From positions 1 to 64,000 of the forward strand of contig CAJTOU010000014.1 in the NCBI GenBank assembly GCA_910577835.1: DNA of 64,000 nt. Reading direction: 5' to 3'. Source of the stretch: an uncultured Lachnospiraceae bacterium (GTDB lineage Bacteria > Bacillota_A > Clostridia > Lachnospirales > Lachnospiraceae). Both the position numbers and the translations under genes were made by a program. Shown one piece after another: positions 63,654 through 64,000 of the stretch (its first letter is position 1; the number at the start of each line of letters is the position of its first letter). Under the pieces are notes generated by a model that was not told the origin of the DNA, made no database searches, and saw only the letters and a program-made list of their open reading frames with translations.

Positions 63654-64000
63654 TCACTCCTGCCGGTCGGTTGGAAACCGCATTTCTCTATATTCAGAAG
63701 GAGTGACACATTCATATTTTTTAAATACGGAACAAAAATAACTGACATCATTAAATCCGCAATTCAGCGAGATTTCCTTGATTTGCATTGAATTGTGATT
63801 TAATAAAAGTTCTTTGCTTTTCTGTATGCGATACATATTGATATACTCAGAAACTGTATGTGAGGTAAGTGCCTTAAAACTTGTACAGAGATGTTGTCTG
63901 GTTATATTTACAAGTTCTGCCAATACAGCTAATGAAACAGGCTCATTATAATGCTTGTCTATATAATCAAAAACAGGAGCCAGCTTATTTGTTTTTTCAG
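63654..64000 (-). CDS. AraC-family regulator, C-terminal part (cut by window edge)
   Basis: The open frame continues to the window edge, so only the C-terminal 115 residues are seen. They form the AraC/XylS double helix-turn-helix domain: YIDKHYNEPVSLAVLAELVN, then IKEISLNCGFNDVSYFCSVF and TPSEYR. The effector domain lies outside. It is convergent with the Rsm22-like gene. Confidence 0.9.
   Translation of the reverse strand, partial: EKTNKLAPVFDYIDKHYNEPVSLAVLAELVNITRQHLCTSFKALTSHTVSEYINMYRIQKSKELLLNHNSMQIKEISLNCGFNDVSYFCSVFKKYECVTPSEYREMRFPTDRQE

Overview
The window is from a low-GC, spore-forming anaerobic Firmicute, most likely a member of the Lachnospiraceae (Clostridium cluster XIVa). 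The evidence is the complete spoIIIAA-AH operon, the clostridial order yqhY-nusB-xseAB-ispA-dxs-nadK-argR-recN-(gltA)-spoIVB-spo0A, AGGAGG ribosome sites, many intrinsic terminators, and an anaerobic iron-sulfur flavoenzyme operon. Genus and species cannot be fixed from the sequence alone. I see no rRNA, tRNA, CRISPR array, insertion sequence or prophage.

Layout. 1-5.4 kb: the end of an unknown gene, a terminator, then the eight-gene spoIIIA operon (forespore/mother-cell channel). 5.4-13.6 kb: a housekeeping operon (NusB, exonuclease VII, isoprenoid synthesis, NAD kinase, ArgR, RecN). 13.7-19 kb: citrate synthase, SpoIVB, an aberrant Spo0A and glycogen synthase. 19-25.5 kb: a 228-bp imperfect palindrome, RqcH, a sirtuin, a NodB-type deacetylase, and an HD hydrolase/RlaP-type nucleotidyltransferase pair. 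25.6-36.3 kb: a chemotaxis receptor, an AI-2E family transporter, a heterodimeric ABC exporter, an MBL hydrolase, a YlmH-like S4 protein and a hybrid histidine kinase with its own promoter, inverted repeat and leader ORF. 36.4-46 kb: a giant two-ATPase-domain dehydratase-activase-like protein, a rhomboid-like membrane protein, a LysM/Asn-Met-rich protein, a cell-wall amidase, a 15-bp tandem repeat, a DUF4474-type protein and a metallophosphoesterase. 46.1-59.6 kb: the main metabolic operon. 59.9-64 kb: a metal ABC importer, an Rsm22-like methyltransferase and the edge of an AraC-type regulator.

The most interesting system is at 46.1-57.6 kb. A sigma-A promoter and a Rex-like operator precede a lactate/malate dehydrogenase with Arg at the substrate-specificity position, then fumarase, HdrB, HdrC, HdrA, MvhD/FlxD, two Flx-type iron-sulfur proteins, an FlxA-like FAD/NAD reductase, a [2Fe-2S]+2x[4Fe-4S] protein and a fumarate-reductase-type flavoprotein. 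Together these could run oxaloacetate -> malate -> fumarate -> succinate, with a soluble NADH-dependent fumarate reductase built on the electron-bifurcating Flx-Hdr scaffold. A shortened AAEx-family transporter follows and could exchange succinate. The coupling is inference; the gene content is read directly.

The second major item is Spo0A (16806-17435). Its DNA-binding domain is intact, but the receiver is decayed: the phospho-acceptor Asp56 is Glu, Asp10 is Glu, and about 50 residues covering the second half of the receiver are missing. Further items are two intergenic palindromes at 57.7 and 58.1 kb with a shared core but unrelated arms, the RlaP/HD pair, and a metal-binding protein with altered ligands.
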